From Roseovarius sp. (GTDB lineage: Bacteria; Pseudomonadota; Alphaproteobacteria; Rhodobacterales; Rhodobacteraceae): a DNA stretch of 64,000 nucleotides. Position numbers and translations under genes: made by a program. Below the pieces are notes generated by a model. That model saw only the letters and a list, made by a program, of their open reading frames with translations, did not search any database and was not told the origin of the DNA. Positions 45,092-54,421 of this stretch are shown piece after piece. The stretch covers positions 490,669 to 554,668 of the forward strand of contig NZ_JALUXE010000030.1 in the NCBI RefSeq assembly GCF_027019125.1, given 5' to 3'. How positions within the stretch are numbered: position 1 is the first letter of the stretch; each line of letters opens with the position of its first letter.

Positions 45092-46512
45092 CATGTGCCG
45101 CAGAAGGTGTTGTGCACCACCTCGCTCGGGGTCGGCGGGCGTTTGAGATCAGCTGCGTCGGGTTGATCCTCGTAGGGCCGCGCCAAGACGTCGAGCAATC
45201 GCTCGAAAGGGGCGTAATCACCCGCGACGGCCGCCTCGATCATCTGTTCGATCCGGTGATTGCGGGGGATGAAGGCCGGGTTGGCGGTGCGCATCACGGT
45301 CTCGGGATCGGATTCCTGCGCGATGCGGGCGCGCCAGAGCGGCTCCCATTCATCAAAGGCTGTGCGGTCGAGGAACTGATCCCGCGCCGTGCCATCGAGC
45401 AGGCCTCGGAAGGTATTGGTGAAATCCGCCCGCCCTTCGGCCATGCGCGCGAGCAGGTCGGCAACGAGCGGGGCATCCTGCGCCGTGGCCTCGGCAATGC
45501 CGATCTTGCGGCCAAAGGCGCGGCGCCATTCGGTCTCGATCTGATCGGGCATGGCATGAACGAGCGCGGTGAAATCTTCGATCGCCTCGTTCTGATCAGG
45601 CATAAGCGGCACCAGTGCGGTGGCCAGTTGCGCCATGTTCCAGACGATCACATGCGCCTGATTGTCATAGGCATAGCGCCCGCGTGTATCAATCGAGCTG
45701 AACACGGTCTGCGGATGGTAGACATCCATGAAGGCGCAGGGGCCATAGTCGATGGTTTCGCCGGAAATCGTTGTGTTGTCGGTGTTCATCACCCCATGGA
45801 TAAAGCCGATGGAAAGCCCGCGCGCCACCAGCCGCGCCTGAGCGCGGATCACCTCGGCCAAGAGATGTGCGGGGCTTTCGACATGGGGGTAGTGGCGCTC
45901 AACCGTGTAATCATAAAGCGTGCGCAGCCCGTCGAGATCACGGCGCGCGGCGAAGAACTGGAAGGTTCCGACGCGCAGATGGCTGGCGGCCACGCGAGTC
46001 AGCACCGCGCCGGGCAGGCCGCCCGCCTCGCGATAAACCGGCTCGCCGGTCAGGGTGGCGGCGAGGGCGCGGGTGGTGGGCAGGCCAAGGGCGTGCATGG
46101 CCTCGGACACCACATATTCGCGCAGGACCGGGCCAAGCCACGCGCGCCCATCGCCCATCCGGCTATAGGGGGTCGGGCCAGAGCCCTTGAGCTGGATGTC
46201 GCGGCGCTGGCCGTTGCGGTCAATCACCTCGCCCAACAGGAGCGCGCGCCCGTCGCCCAGTTGCGGCGAGAAGCCCCCGAACTGATGACCGGCGTAGACC
46301 TGGGCCAAGGGGCTGGCACCCTCGGGCACCTGATTGCCGGAAAAGATATTGGCAAGCTCGGTTTCGCTGGTCTCGGAGATGCCCAGTTCGGCGGCCAGAT
46401 CCCGGTTGAAGCGGATCAGATGCGGGGCGCGCACGGGCAGGGCCGCTTGCTGCGTGTAAAACCGCGCGGGCAAATTGGCATAGCTGTTTTCGAACGGGAT
46501 CAGTCGGGTCAT
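45091..46512 (-). CDS. Protein adenylyltransferase SelO (UPF0061/YdiU)
   Basis: SelO is a pseudokinase that transfers AMP to Ser, Thr or Tyr of target proteins. The 473-residue protein has the UPF0061 blocks: [62 protein letters not shown] and [29 protein letters not shown] (in pieces). The protein ends HNTFCGT, with a Cys near the terminus at the position of the selenocysteine of animal SelO. The start at 46512 is clear. Confidence 0.93.
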   Translation of the reverse strand: MTRLIPFENSYANLPARFYTQQAALPVRAPHLIRFNRDLAAELGISETSETELANIFSGNQVPEGASPLAQVYAGHQFGGFSPQLGDGRALLLGEVIDRNGQRRDIQLKGSGPTPYSRMGDGRAWLGPVLREYVVSEAMHALGLPTTRALAATLTGEPVYREAGGLPGAVLTRVAASHLRVGTFQFFAARRDLDGLRTLYDYTVERHYPHVESPAHLLAEVIRAQARLVARGLSIGFIHGVMNTDNTTISGETIDYGPCAFMDVYHPQTVFSSIDTRGRYAYDNQAHVIVWNMAQLATALVPLMPDQNEAIEDFTALVHAMPDQIETEWRRAFGRKIGIAEATAQDAPLVADLLARMAEGRADFTNTFRGLLDGTARDQFLDRTAFDEWEPLWRARIAQESDPETVMRTANPAFIPRNHRIEQMIEAAVAGDYAPFERLLDVLARPYEDQPDAADLKRPPTPSEVVHNTFCGT

Positions 46513-46543
46513 ATGGTTTACCTAAGGTCAAGCGCGGAAAAGT

Positions 46544-46993
46544 CTAGAGCGCGCAGGTCATGAGGCTGTAGGCATCGCGCGGCTCGAAGCGCAGTTTGCG
46601 ATACAGGGCGCGCACCTTGTCATTGTCGCGTCGGACTTCGAGATGCAGGGCCTTCAGCCCGGCACCGGCAAGAGCCTTGGGCAGGCTGACCATCACCTCG
46701 GAGCCGATGCCGCGCCCGCGCACGCCGGGGCGGATGTAGAATTCATCGACATAGCCATCGAGGCCGCCGAACTCGACCGACCAGCCAAAGCTGATGACGA
46801 TATAGCCGATGGGCGCGCGGCCCGGTCCGATCAGATAGGTCACGCCATGCGGGCTGCCTTCGAGCATGGGCAGAAGGGCGGCACGGCGGGCGGTGTCGGA
46901 CTGGACAATGCCGGCTTCGTCGTGAAAGGCGGCGACCAGCGGCAAAAGCCGGTCCAGATCATCGGGCCGGGCGAGGCTGAGGGCGGTGGTCAT
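46544..46993 (-). CDS. GNAT family N-acetyltransferase
   Basis: The 149-residue protein has the GNAT pattern: a N-terminal SLARPDDLDRLLPLVAAFHDE, the central beta-strands GYIVISFGWSVEFGG, and the acetyl-CoA loop RPGVRGRGIGSEVM (R/Q-x-x-G-x-G/A) followed by HLEVRRDNDKVRALYRKLRFEP. The acceptor is unknown. Its start codon overlaps the stop of the nucleoside hydrolase gene (ATGA), so the pair is translationally coupled. Confidence 0.9.
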   Translation of the reverse strand: MTTALSLARPDDLDRLLPLVAAFHDEAGIVQSDTARRAALLPMLEGSPHGVTYLIGPGRAPIGYIVISFGWSVEFGGLDGYVDEFYIRPGVRGRGIGSEVMVSLPKALAGAGLKALHLEVRRDNDKVRALYRKLRFEPRDAYSLMTCAL

Positions 46994-47931
46994 AGGCGCG
47001 AGAGCCTTTCAGTGAGCAGGTCAAAGAAATCCTGCGCGCGAATATCGTGGACGAATGTGGCATTGGCGGGGCGTTTGGTGACACCCCACCAATCCACCAC
47101 TGTCATGCCCATGGTCAATTCGGATCCGGTCTCGATTTCCACATTGACGCGGCGGGCGGTGAAGAGATCGGGGCGCAAGAGCCAGCCGATCGTGCAGGGA
47201 TCGTGCAACGGCGCGCCGTCGCGACCGTGGCGCTCGGGGTGGTAGCGTTCATAGAACCCGGTGAGCGCGCCGACCGCCGCCCCTACCGGCGTTCCAAGGG
47301 CGTGAAAGGCGGCATTGCGGGAGGGGGTGACGAGGGCCTTGTGCGTCACGTCGAGCGGCAGCATCGTAATCGGTGCACCGGAGGCCATGACGCAGGCGGC
47401 AGCCTCGGGGTCGACATGGATGTTGAACTCTGCCGCCGGGGTTACATTGCCATGGGCCGCATGCGCGCCCCCCATGAGCACGATTTCCTGAACGCGCGGG
47501 ATGATGTCAGGCGCGCGCTGAAAGGCCGTTGCGATATTGGTGAGCGGGCCGATGGGCACCAGTGTGACCGTGCCGGAGGGGCGCGTGCGCAGGGTGTCGA
47601 TGAGAAACTCGACGGAGTGCCGATCCTGCAGCGGCATGGTCGGTTCGGGCAGGTCCGGGCCATCGAGGCCGGAGCGGCCATGCACATGCTCTGCCGTGAT
47701 CAGCGCGCGGCCAAGGGGGCGGTCGCATCCGGCAAAGACCGGCAGATCCGAGCGGCCTGCCAATTCGCAGATCTTGCGCGCATTGCGCGTGGTCATGGCC
47801 AGTGGGACGTTGCCTGCGACACAAGTCAGGCCCAGCACCTCGAGCGCCTCGGGGCAGGCCAAGGCAAAGAGGATCGCCACCGCGTCATCCTGACCGGGAT
47901 CGGTGTCGATGATGATCTGTCGTGCCGTCAT
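46990..47931 (-). CDS. Inosine/uridine-preferring nucleoside hydrolase
   Basis: The 313-residue enzyme cleaves the N-glycosidic bond of ribonucleosides. It has the calcium-site aspartates in IIIDTDPGQDDAVAILFAL near the N-terminus, VTLVPIGPLTNIATAF, VLMGGAHAAHGN, PAAEFNIHVDPEAA and a C-terminal DVTHKALV and HDPCTIGWLL that complete the metal/ribose site. ATG 47931 is preferred over an in-frame start at 47985 because the family match starts right there. Confidence 0.93.
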   Translation of the reverse strand: MTARQIIIDTDPGQDDAVAILFALACPEALEVLGLTCVAGNVPLAMTTRNARKICELAGRSDLPVFAGCDRPLGRALITAEHVHGRSGLDGPDLPEPTMPLQDRHSVEFLIDTLRTRPSGTVTLVPIGPLTNIATAFQRAPDIIPRVQEIVLMGGAHAAHGNVTPAAEFNIHVDPEAAACVMASGAPITMLPLDVTHKALVTPSRNAAFHALGTPVGAAVGALTGFYERYHPERHGRDGAPLHDPCTIGWLLRPDLFTARRVNVEIETGSELTMGMTVVDWWGVTKRPANATFVHDIRAQDFFDLLTERLSRL

Positions 47932-48250
47932 GCCTGTCCTCGCGGTGCCCGGCGCAGCATGGGGGGGACGTGGCGAAATGTCCACCAGTGGCGTTGTAAG
48001 AAGGCGTGTGGCCGCCGATCCGAATCAACGCCGGTGCGATCCTGATGCCGCGACGCAGCATCAAGGCCGTGCCCGCGATGTGCCGCCGCTGGACAAGGGC
48101 AGGGCGGGAAAATTGCCTGCGGTCAGCAAAAAATCGCATAGATTTCCGCCTCTTGCCCCGGCTTTCTGTTTGGGTTTCGCAGCATTCTGGCTATAGTCCC
48201 CCTCAACTGCCGCAAAGTTACAAACAATAAGGCCGGGGGAGAGACCACCG
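47932..48250. other. Gene-free interval between the nucleoside hydrolase and ihfB genes
   Basis: The 319-bp interval between divergent genes holds no credible coding region. It must carry the promoters of both; one sigma-70-like candidate for ihfB is annotated at 48170-48197. An A-tract (GCAAAAAATCGC) is at 48126-48137. Confidence 0.5.
48170..48197 (+). promoter_or_regulatory. Candidate sigma-70 promoter of ihfB
   Basis: TTGGGT (48170-48175), a 16-bp spacer and TATAGT (48192-48197) give a reasonable -35/-10 pair, 54 bp before the ihfB start. It was found by eye only and the -35 has two mismatches. Confidence 0.4.
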
Positions 48251-48532
48251 ATGATCCGATCGGAACTGATTCAAAAAATCGCCGACGAGAATCCGCATCT
48301 TTATCAGCGCGACGTCGAGCGTATCGTCAATACGATCTTCAATGAGATCACCGATGCGCTGGCCGAGGGCAATCGCGTCGAATTGCGCGGCTTTGGTGCG
48401 TTCTCCGTGAAAAAGCGGGATGCGCGCACAGGTCGCAATCCCCGCACGGGCGAAAGTGTGCATGTTGAGGAGAAAAACGTGCCCTTCTTCAAGACCGGCA
48501 AGCTCTTGCGTGACCGGCTCAACGGAAAGTAA
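48251..48532 (+). CDS. ihfB: Integration host factor subunit beta
   Basis: IHF bends DNA and acts in nucleoid organisation and promoter control. The 93-residue protein has the full DNABII fold: [43 protein letters not shown] with the intercalating proline of the beta-arm, and the C-terminal [14 protein letters not shown] helix. ATG 48251 is the start. The lapA gene follows with 3 bases between. Confidence 0.95.
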   Translation: MIRSELIQKIADENPHLYQRDVERIVNTIFNEITDALAEGNRVELRGFGAFSVKKRDARTGRNPRTGESVHVEEKNVPFFKTGKLLRDRLNGK

Positions 48533-48535
48533 TCC

Positions 48536-48886
48536 ATGCGCTATATCCGCTATGCCTCGATTGCCATTTTCGCCCTTGCGCTGGTGCTGATTGCGCTGGC
48601 CAATCGCGGGGTCGTGACCTTGCGGGTGCTGCCTGATGAATTGGCGGGGTTTGCCGCGCTCAACCCGACCTATGACCTGCCGCTGTTCATCGTGATCTTT
48701 GGCGGCATTCTGATGGGGCTGATTGTCGGATTCATCTGGGAATGGATTCGTGAGGCGGGCGAGCGGGCAGCCGCGGCGCGGCAGGCGCGGGAACTGGCCA
48801 GTCTGCGGGCCGAGATCAAGCGTCTGAAAGGCGAACGGCACCAGGGCAAGGATGAGGTTCTGGCGCTTCTTGATCAGGCGAGCTAA
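48536..48886 (+). CDS. LapA domain (DUF1049) membrane protein
   Basis: The 116-residue protein has two transmembrane helices (about residues 4-22 and 46-66), with the LapA features ALVLIALANRGVVTLRVLP and the second helix LFIVIFGGILMGLIVGFIWEW, then a C-terminal coiled coil (AARQARELASLRAEIKRLK). LapA (LapA/LapB in E. coli) is involved in lipopolysaccharide assembly control; in alphaproteobacteria the role is less known. It is 3 bp after ihfB and 9 bp before trpF, clearly one transcript. Confidence 0.88.
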   Translation: MRYIRYASIAIFALALVLIALANRGVVTLRVLPDELAGFAALNPTYDLPLFIVIFGGILMGLIVGFIWEWIREAGERAAAARQARELASLRAEIKRLKGERHQGKDEVLALLDQAS

Positions 48887-48895
48887 CCTGCGCGC

Positions 48896-49540
48896 ATGAC
48901 AAGAAATATTCGTGTCAAGATTTGCGGCCTCACCGCCGCCGCTGACGTGTCGGCGGCGATTGAGGCGGGTGCGGCCTATGTCGGCTTCGTGTTCTTTGGA
49001 AAATCGCCGCGTAACGTGAGCCTCGCGCAGGCGCGCACCCTTGCCCTGGGCGTGCCGCCGGGCGTGGCCAAGGTGGCGCTGACGGTCGATGCTGATGACG
49101 CCATGCTCGATGCGCTCACGGATCAGGTGCCGCTCGATTTCCTGCAATTGCATGGGCATGAGAGCCCGGCGCGGTTGGCCGAGGTCAAGACGCGCTATGG
49201 ATTGCCGGTGATCAAGGCCATCGGAATTGCCGAGGCGGCGGATCTGGCGCAGATCGACGTCTACGGTGGGGCCGCCGATCAGCTTTTGATCGACGCCAAG
49301 CCGCCACCGGGGGCGACACGGCCGGGGGGCAATGCGCTGGCCTTTGACTGGGGTTTGATCGCGGGGCGCGATTGGCCCTTGCCGTGGCTTCTGGCGGGGG
49401 GGCTGAACCCTGACAACGTGGCCGAGGCCGTGGCGCGGACGGGCGCGCGGCAACTCGACGTGTCCTCCGGGGTTGAGGCCGCGCCGGGGGTGAAGGATGC
49501 GGACCTGATCCGCGCCTTTATTGACAACGCGCAGAGCTAG
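48896..49540 (+). CDS. trpF: Phosphoribosylanthranilate isomerase
   Basis: The enzyme converts phosphoribosylanthranilate to CdRP in tryptophan synthesis. The 214-residue TIM-barrel protein starts with [12 protein letters not shown] (catalytic Cys), has [22 protein letters not shown], and the terminal [10 protein letters not shown] and [15 protein letters not shown] phosphate-binding loops. The next gene starts 34 bp on and is a methyltransferase, which separates trpF from trpB. Confidence 0.96.
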   Translation: MTRNIRVKICGLTAAADVSAAIEAGAAYVGFVFFGKSPRNVSLAQARTLALGVPPGVAKVALTVDADDAMLDALTDQVPLDFLQLHGHESPARLAEVKTRYGLPVIKAIGIAEAADLAQIDVYGGAADQLLIDAKPPPGATRPGGNALAFDWGLIAGRDWPLPWLLAGGLNPDNVAEAVARTGARQLDVSSGVEAAPGVKDADLIRAFIDNAQS

Positions 49541-49574
49541 GGCATGCTGGCCCCATTGGAGGGAGGCGCGCATC

Positions 49575-50192
49575 ATGGATGATCTGAGCGATGTATACGG
49601 GGCCAAGACGCCCGAGCAATCCCGCGCGATCTATAATGATTGGGCGCTCAGCTATGACGCCGACAATCTGGCGAAAGGGTTTCGGTTGCCCGCCCTTGGG
49701 GCTGCGATGTTCGCGCGGTTCATGGGCACGACCGATGGGCCGGTGCTTGATGCCGCTTGCGGCACGGGGCTGGTGGCCGAGAGCCTGAGCATTCTGGGCT
49801 ACGGGCCGATAACCGGCTGCGATCTTTCGCCGGGCATGTTGGCGGCGGCGCAGGCGACGGGGCATTACGCCAATCTGGTCGAGGCCGAGATGGGCAGCGG
49901 TCTGCCCTTTGCCGATGACAGTTTTGCCGGGTTTGTCTGTGTCGGGGCCTTTGGCCCCGGTCATGCCCCGCCCGAAAGCCTGATTCATCTGGCCCGCGTG
50001 ACACGCCCCGGCGGCTTCGGTGTCTTTAACCTGCTTGAGGCGACGTGGAAGGCGCAGGGGTTTCAATCGGTGCTGGAATCGCTGGTGGACAGTGGCCAGA
50101 TCCATATCGCGCAGCGGTCCGAGCCGTTCTTGCCCTTTCTTCTGGCCGAGCCGGACCTCTGGTCGCGGCTCTATGTGATCCGCTGCCTCTGA
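49575..50192 (+). CDS. Class I SAM-dependent methyltransferase
   Basis: The 205-residue protein has the SAM-binding site VLDAACGTGLVAESL, the GCDLSPGMLAAA acidic motif and LARVTRPGGFGVFN (motif III). The N-terminus (YGAKTPEQSRAIYNDWALSYD) matches small methyltransferases of the UbiE/ubiquinone-like type but the substrate is not evident. It lies between trpF and trpB in the same direction, with an AGGGAGG site upstream of its ATG, so is co-transcribed with them. Confidence 0.84.
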   Translation: MDDLSDVYGAKTPEQSRAIYNDWALSYDADNLAKGFRLPALGAAMFARFMGTTDGPVLDAACGTGLVAESLSILGYGPITGCDLSPGMLAAAQATGHYANLVEAEMGSGLPFADDSFAGFVCVGAFGPGHAPPESLIHLARVTRPGGFGVFNLLEATWKAQGFQSVLESLVDSGQIHIAQRSEPFLPFLLAEPDLWSRLYVIRCL

Positions 50193-50273
50193 TCGCCCCG
50201 CTTTTCGCTGGAAAATCCTCTGCGCGTCCCATATTCAACCTCAGACTTTCCCGAATGACAAAGGCCCGAGACA

Positions 50274-51497
50274 ATGAACGATCTCTTCAACAGCTTTATG
50301 ACTGGCCCCGACGAGAAGGGCCGGTTCGGCGATTTCGGCGGGCGGTTCGTGTCGGAAACCCTGATGCCGCTCATTCTGGAACTCGAAGAGCAGTATGAGC
50401 ATGCCAAGACCGATCCGTCGTTCTGGGACGAGATGCACGATCTGTGGACGCATTACGTGGGCCGCCCCTCGCCGCTCTATTATGCCGACCGGCTGACGCA
50501 GCATCTGGGCGGGGCCAAGATCTATCTCAAGCGCGATGAGTTGAACCACACCGGCGCGCACAAGATCAACAACGTGCTGGGCCAGATCATCCTTGCCCGC
50601 CGCATGGGCAAGAAGCGGATCATCGCGGAAACGGGTGCCGGTCAGCATGGGGTCGCGACGGCTACCGTTTGCGCCAAGTTCGGGCTGCAATGCGTGGTCT
50701 ACATGGGCGCACATGATGTCGAACGTCAGGCACCCAATGTGTTCCGGATGCGGTTGCTCGGCGCCGAGGTGGTGCCGGTGACAAGCGGACGTGGCACGCT
50801 CAAGGATGCGATGAACGACGCGCTGCGCGATTGGGTCACGAATGTGCGCGACACCTTCTATTGCATCGGCACGGTGGCGGGGCCGCATCCCTACCCGGCG
50901 ATGGTGCGCGATTTCCAGTCGATCATCGGCAAGGAAACCAAAGAGCAGATGCAGGCCGCAGAAGGGCGTCTGCCCGATACGCTGGTGGCGGCGATTGGCG
51001 GCGGGTCGAACGCGATGGGGCTGTTCTATCCGTTCCTTGACGATCCGACCGTCAATATCATCGGGGTCGAGGCCGGGGGGCATGGCGTCGATGACCGCAT
51101 GGAGCATTGCGCGAGCCTGACTGGCGGGCGGCCCGGCGTGCTGCATGGCAATCGCACATATCTCTTGCAGGATGCCGATGGGCAGATCCTTGAGGGACAT
51201 TCGATTTCGGCAGGTCTGGATTATCCGGGCATTGGGCCGGAGCATAGCTGGCTGCATGAGACGGGGCGTGCCAAATATGTGTCGATCACCGACACCGAGG
51301 CGCTGGAAGCGTTCCAGCTCTGCTGTGCGCAAGAGGGGATCATCCCGGCACTGGAACCGAGCCATGCCCTTGCCCATGTGATGAAAATCGCGCCGACCCT
51401 GCCCAAGGATCACCTCCTGGTGATGAATATGTGCGGGCGTGGCGACAAGGATATTTTCACGGTCGCCAAGCATCTGGGCTTTGACATGAAGATCTGA
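50274..51497 (+). CDS. trpB: Tryptophan synthase, beta subunit
   Basis: TrpB condenses indole with serine using PLP. The 407-residue protein shows [14 protein letters not shown] near the start, [16 protein letters not shown] with the PLP Lys97, [11 protein letters not shown] and [13 protein letters not shown] for the phosphate, and a normal C-terminus. trpA is not seen; the next gene (51513) is on the other strand. ATG 50274 has no strong AGGAGG; a CAAAGG at 50260 is near. Confidence 0.96.
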   Translation: MNDLFNSFMTGPDEKGRFGDFGGRFVSETLMPLILELEEQYEHAKTDPSFWDEMHDLWTHYVGRPSPLYYADRLTQHLGGAKIYLKRDELNHTGAHKINNVLGQIILARRMGKKRIIAETGAGQHGVATATVCAKFGLQCVVYMGAHDVERQAPNVFRMRLLGAEVVPVTSGRGTLKDAMNDALRDWVTNVRDTFYCIGTVAGPHPYPAMVRDFQSIIGKETKEQMQAAEGRLPDTLVAAIGGGSNAMGLFYPFLDDPTVNIIGVEAGGHGVDDRMEHCASLTGGRPGVLHGNRTYLLQDADGQILEGHSISAGLDYPGIGPEHSWLHETGRAKYVSITDTEALEAFQLCCAQEGIIPALEPSHALAHVMKIAPTLPKDHLLVMNMCGRGDKDIFTVAKHLGFDMKI

Positions 51498-51512
51498 GGC
51501 GTCGCGCGGGGT

Positions 51513-51908
51513 TCAGACCTTGAAGGTGTCGTCAACCGGCACCTGAAGGGCGGTGGCGAGCGCATTGGTCTGGGCGGCCATGCCGATCACCGAGAGCAAT
51601 TCGCCATGCTGCTCAGCTGTCATGCCCTTGGCGCGCGCGGCGGCGGTGTGGGAATGCGCGCAATATTCGCACCCATTGGCGACCGACACGGCGATATAGA
51701 TCAGTTCCTTGGTCAGCGGATCGAGGGTGCCAGGGCCCATCACCGCCTTGAGCCGGTCCCAGGTTGCGCGTAAGAGCGCCGGGTCATGGGCCAGCGCGCG
51801 CCAGAAATTGTTGATGAAATCGCTGCCACGGGTGGCGCGGATGTCGTCGAATACGGCGCGCGCCTCGGGGCTGGCCTCGGAATCGGACAGAAGGGGGACA
51901 GTGGCCAT
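51513..51908 (-). CDS. Carboxymuconolactone decarboxylase (AhpD-like) family protein
   Basis: The 131-residue protein has the AhpD-like core: a VANGCEYCAHSHTAAARAKGM motif with the CxxC pair and distal His, preceded by LTKELIYIAVS. AhpD-like proteins act as peroxidase-linked thiol redox partners. It has the CxxC and follow-on His of the family, so a thiol-dependent peroxide or general redox role is the best inference. It starts 5 bp after the DUF2237 stop. Confidence 0.85.
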   Translation of the reverse strand: MATVPLLSDSEASPEARAVFDDIRATRGSDFINNFWRALAHDPALLRATWDRLKAVMGPGTLDPLTKELIYIAVSVANGCEYCAHSHTAAARAKGMTAEQHGELLSVIGMAAQTNALATALQVPVDDTFKV

Positions 51909-51912
51909 TCTC

Positions 51913-52293
51913 TCAGCTCTCCGGGGCGGCGTGCTCTTGCAGCACTTCGAGCGGCACGATTTCGAGGGCGCGCACATGGGTGGCGTCGAGCCGCACCATG
52001 GGGGCGCAGCCCTCGTCATGGGCCTGAAGAAAGCGCGCGGCGCAGAGGCACCACTGATCGCCCGGTTTCAGGCCGGGAAACTGGAATTCCGGGTGCGGCG
52101 TGCTGAGGTCGTTGCCGACATATTTGGAAAAGGCCAGAAATTCGGCGGTCATCACCGCGCAGACCGTATGGCTGCCGTGATCCGCGTCGCAGGTGTTGCA
52201 ATGGCCGTCGCGGAAAAAGCCGGTGAGCGGCTTGGTCGAGCAGGCTTCCAGAGCCTCACCCAGAACATTGCGGGCCTCATCCATGATCGTCAT
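51913..52293 (-). CDS. DUF2237 family protein
   Basis: The 126-residue protein is a member of DUF2237, of the pattern NVLGEALEACSTKPLTGFFRDGHCNT, DHGSHTVCAVMTAEFLAFSK, GNDLSTPHPEFQFPGLKPGDQWCLCAARF. Several Cys/His residues could bind a metal. Function unknown. The downstream AhpD-like gene begins 4 bp later, so they form an operon. Confidence 0.87.
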   Translation of the reverse strand: MTIMDEARNVLGEALEACSTKPLTGFFRDGHCNTCDADHGSHTVCAVMTAEFLAFSKYVGNDLSTPHPEFQFPGLKPGDQWCLCAARFLQAHDEGCAPMVRLDATHVRALEIVPLEVLQEHAAPES

Positions 52294-52367
52294 CGGGTCG
52301 GTCCTTTTGCTATTCGTCAGCAGAGTGGCGGGTTTTGGGCGTGATTACAAGCGGTTGTAGGATGGAA

Positions 52368-53183
52368 CTAGCTGCGTTCCTCGGCCTTGGCCTGTTCCCA
52401 GAGCGCGTCCATTTCAGCCAGATCCGAGTCTGACGGGCGCAGACCGCGTTCGGCCAAAAGGGACTCGATCCGCTCGAAACGCCGGGTGAACTTGGCATTG
52501 GCGCGGCGCAGGGCGGTTTCGGGGCAGAGCTTCATGTGCCGGGCGAGATTGGCCATGACAAAGAGAAGGTCGCCGAACTCTTCTTCGACAGCGTCCTGAG
52601 TCAGTTCGGTCGCGGCTTCATGCAGTTCCTCAACTTCTTCGCGTATCTTGTTGAGAACATGAGAAGAGTCTGGCCAGTCAAAGCCAACGCGCGCGGCGCG
52701 TTTCTGGAGCTTGACCGCGCGCAGGAGCGCCGGCAGGCCAAGCGCCACGCCGTCGAGTGTGCCGGTCTTTGCCTCGGCGGCGCGTTCGGCGGCCTTGACC
52801 GTCTCCCAGTCGCGGGTTTGCTGTTCGGCGGTCTTGTCGCGGCTCTCGGAGCCGAACACATGCGGATGGCGCGCGACCATTTTATCCGAGATGGCGTTGG
52901 CCACGTCCTGAACGTCAAACAGGCCCCGGTCCTGCGCGATCTGGGAATGAAACACCACCTGCAACAGAAGATCGCCCAATTCGCCGCGCAACTCTTGCCA
53001 GTTTTCCTGTTCGATCGCGTCGGCCACCTCATAGGCCTCTTCGATCGTGTAGGGGGCGATGGTGGCGAAATCCTGCTCGATATCCCAGGGGCAGCCCGTG
53101 TCGGGATCACGCAGGCGGGCCATGATGGCGATGAGGCGGGGCAATCCGCCAAGGGGATCGTGAATGAGCGTGTCGTCAGGCAT
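52368..53183 (-). CDS. mazG: Nucleoside triphosphate pyrophosphohydrolase MazG
   Basis: MazG hydrolyses (d)NTPs and ppGpp-type nucleotides to monophosphates and PPi. The 271-residue protein has two MazG domains: in the first, LRDPDTGCPWDIEQDFATIAP and EEAYEVADAIEQ, ELRGELGDLLLQVVFH (the EExxE..ExxD metal motif), then a second copy near 180-235 with REEVEELHEA and VEEEFGDLLFVMANLA. ATG 53183 diverges from the M20 gene. Confidence 0.94.
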   Translation of the reverse strand: MPDDTLIHDPLGGLPRLIAIMARLRDPDTGCPWDIEQDFATIAPYTIEEAYEVADAIEQENWQELRGELGDLLLQVVFHSQIAQDRGLFDVQDVANAISDKMVARHPHVFGSESRDKTAEQQTRDWETVKAAERAAEAKTGTLDGVALGLPALLRAVKLQKRAARVGFDWPDSSHVLNKIREEVEELHEAATELTQDAVEEEFGDLLFVMANLARHMKLCPETALRRANAKFTRRFERIESLLAERGLRPSDSDLAEMDALWEQAKAEERS

Positions 53184-53245
53184 TGCGGCGGCCTCGTCTT
53201 TGGGGTTGAGTGGACCCTGACGCGAGAAGGAAGGGATGTCCAGAG

Positions 53246-54409
53246 ATGGCCGTGATCAATCGAATTGCCGGGTTTTCCGAGGAAATGACGGCCTGGCGCA
53301 GGCATCTGCACGCGCATCCCGAACTTGGGTTCGATTGTCACCAGACAGCCGCCTTTGTGGTCGAGCGCCTGCGCGAATTCGGCATCACCCAGATCGAAAC
53401 CGGAGTGGCGACGACTGGTGTCATCGCGGTGATCGAGGGGCGGGGGGATGGGCCCACGATTGGTCTGCGCGCCGATATGGATGCGCTGCCGATGACCGAG
53501 ATCACCGGGCTGGAGTATGCCAGCCAAACCCCGGGCAAGATGCATGCCTGTGGCCATGACGGGCATACCACCATGTTGCTGGGGGCGGCCAAATACCTGT
53601 CGGAGACGCGGAATTTCGCCGGGCGCGTGGTGCTGCTCTTTCAACCCGCCGAAGAGGGGCCGGGCGGCGGGCGTATCATGGTCGAGGAGGGCGCGCTGAG
53701 TCGCTACGGCGTGGATCAGGTCTATGCGCTCCATACGCTGCCGGGGGTGCCTGCGGGCCGGTTCGAGACCACACCGGGGCCCATCATGGCGGCGGTGGAC
53801 ACGCTCCATATCGACGTGATCGGGCGGGGGGGGCATGGGGCCATGCCGCATGAGTGCCTTGATCCGGTGGTGGCGGCGGTGGCCATCGTGCAGGCGATTC
53901 AGACCATTGTCAGCCGCAACCGCAATCCGCTGGATGATCTGGTAATCTCGGTGACGCAGATTCACACCGGAACAGTGGATAACGTGATCCCTGAGACCGC
54001 CTATATCAACGCGACGATCCGCACCTTCACGCCCGAGGTGCAGGAAATGGTGCATCGGCGACTGCGCGAGGTGGCGCATGGCACGGCGGCCGCGCATGGG
54101 GTGCGCGCCGAGGTGCGTATCGACCTTGGATACCCTGCGACCTACAATGACGCCGACAAGACCGCCTTTGCCACAGAGGTCGCGCGTGAGGTGGTGGGCG
54201 AGGGGGCCGTCATCGCGGATCGCCCGCGCGAGATGGGGGCCGAGGATTTTTCCTACATGCTGCAAGAACGCCCCGGGTCGTATCTGTTTCTTGGACAGGG
54301 CGAGGGGCCGGGGCTGCACCATCCGGGGTTCAATTTCAACGATGCGGTGGCACCGATCGGCGCCTCGTTCTTTGCGCGGCTGGTCGAGCGCGCGCAACCG
54401 ATCGCCTGA
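53246..54409 (+). CDS. M20-family amidohydrolase (HipO-like)
   Basis: The 387-residue protein is a zinc metallopeptidase of the M20D group, including hippurate and N-acyl-amino-acid hydrolases. The metal ligands are seen in HAHPELGFDCHQTA, GLRADMDALPM, HACGHDGHTTMLLG and FQPAEEGPGGG with the general-base Glu pair, and a dimerisation insert (GRGGHGAMPHECLDPV) follows. The terminal PREMGAEDFSYML supplies the last ligand. It is 12 bp before the agmatinase gene and shares direction. Confidence 0.9.
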   Translation: MAVINRIAGFSEEMTAWRRHLHAHPELGFDCHQTAAFVVERLREFGITQIETGVATTGVIAVIEGRGDGPTIGLRADMDALPMTEITGLEYASQTPGKMHACGHDGHTTMLLGAAKYLSETRNFAGRVVLLFQPAEEGPGGGRIMVEEGALSRYGVDQVYALHTLPGVPAGRFETTPGPIMAAVDTLHIDVIGRGGHGAMPHECLDPVVAAVAIVQAIQTIVSRNRNPLDDLVISVTQIHTGTVDNVIPETAYINATIRTFTPEVQEMVHRRLREVAHGTAAAHGVRAEVRIDLGYPATYNDADKTAFATEVAREVVGEGAVIADRPREMGAEDFSYMLQERPGSYLFLGQGEGPGLHHPGFNFNDAVAPIGASFFARLVERAQPIA

Positions 54410-54421
54410 GAGAGGGATATC

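Noticed and set aside
44917..46563. A 548-codon open frame opposite the SelO gene
   Set aside because: It covers the SelO gene on the other strand and crosses the helicase 3' end; no family pattern seen.
47932..48250. Small gene in the ihfB upstream region
   Set aside because: Several open frames exist but none has a ribosome-binding site or a plausible protein pattern.
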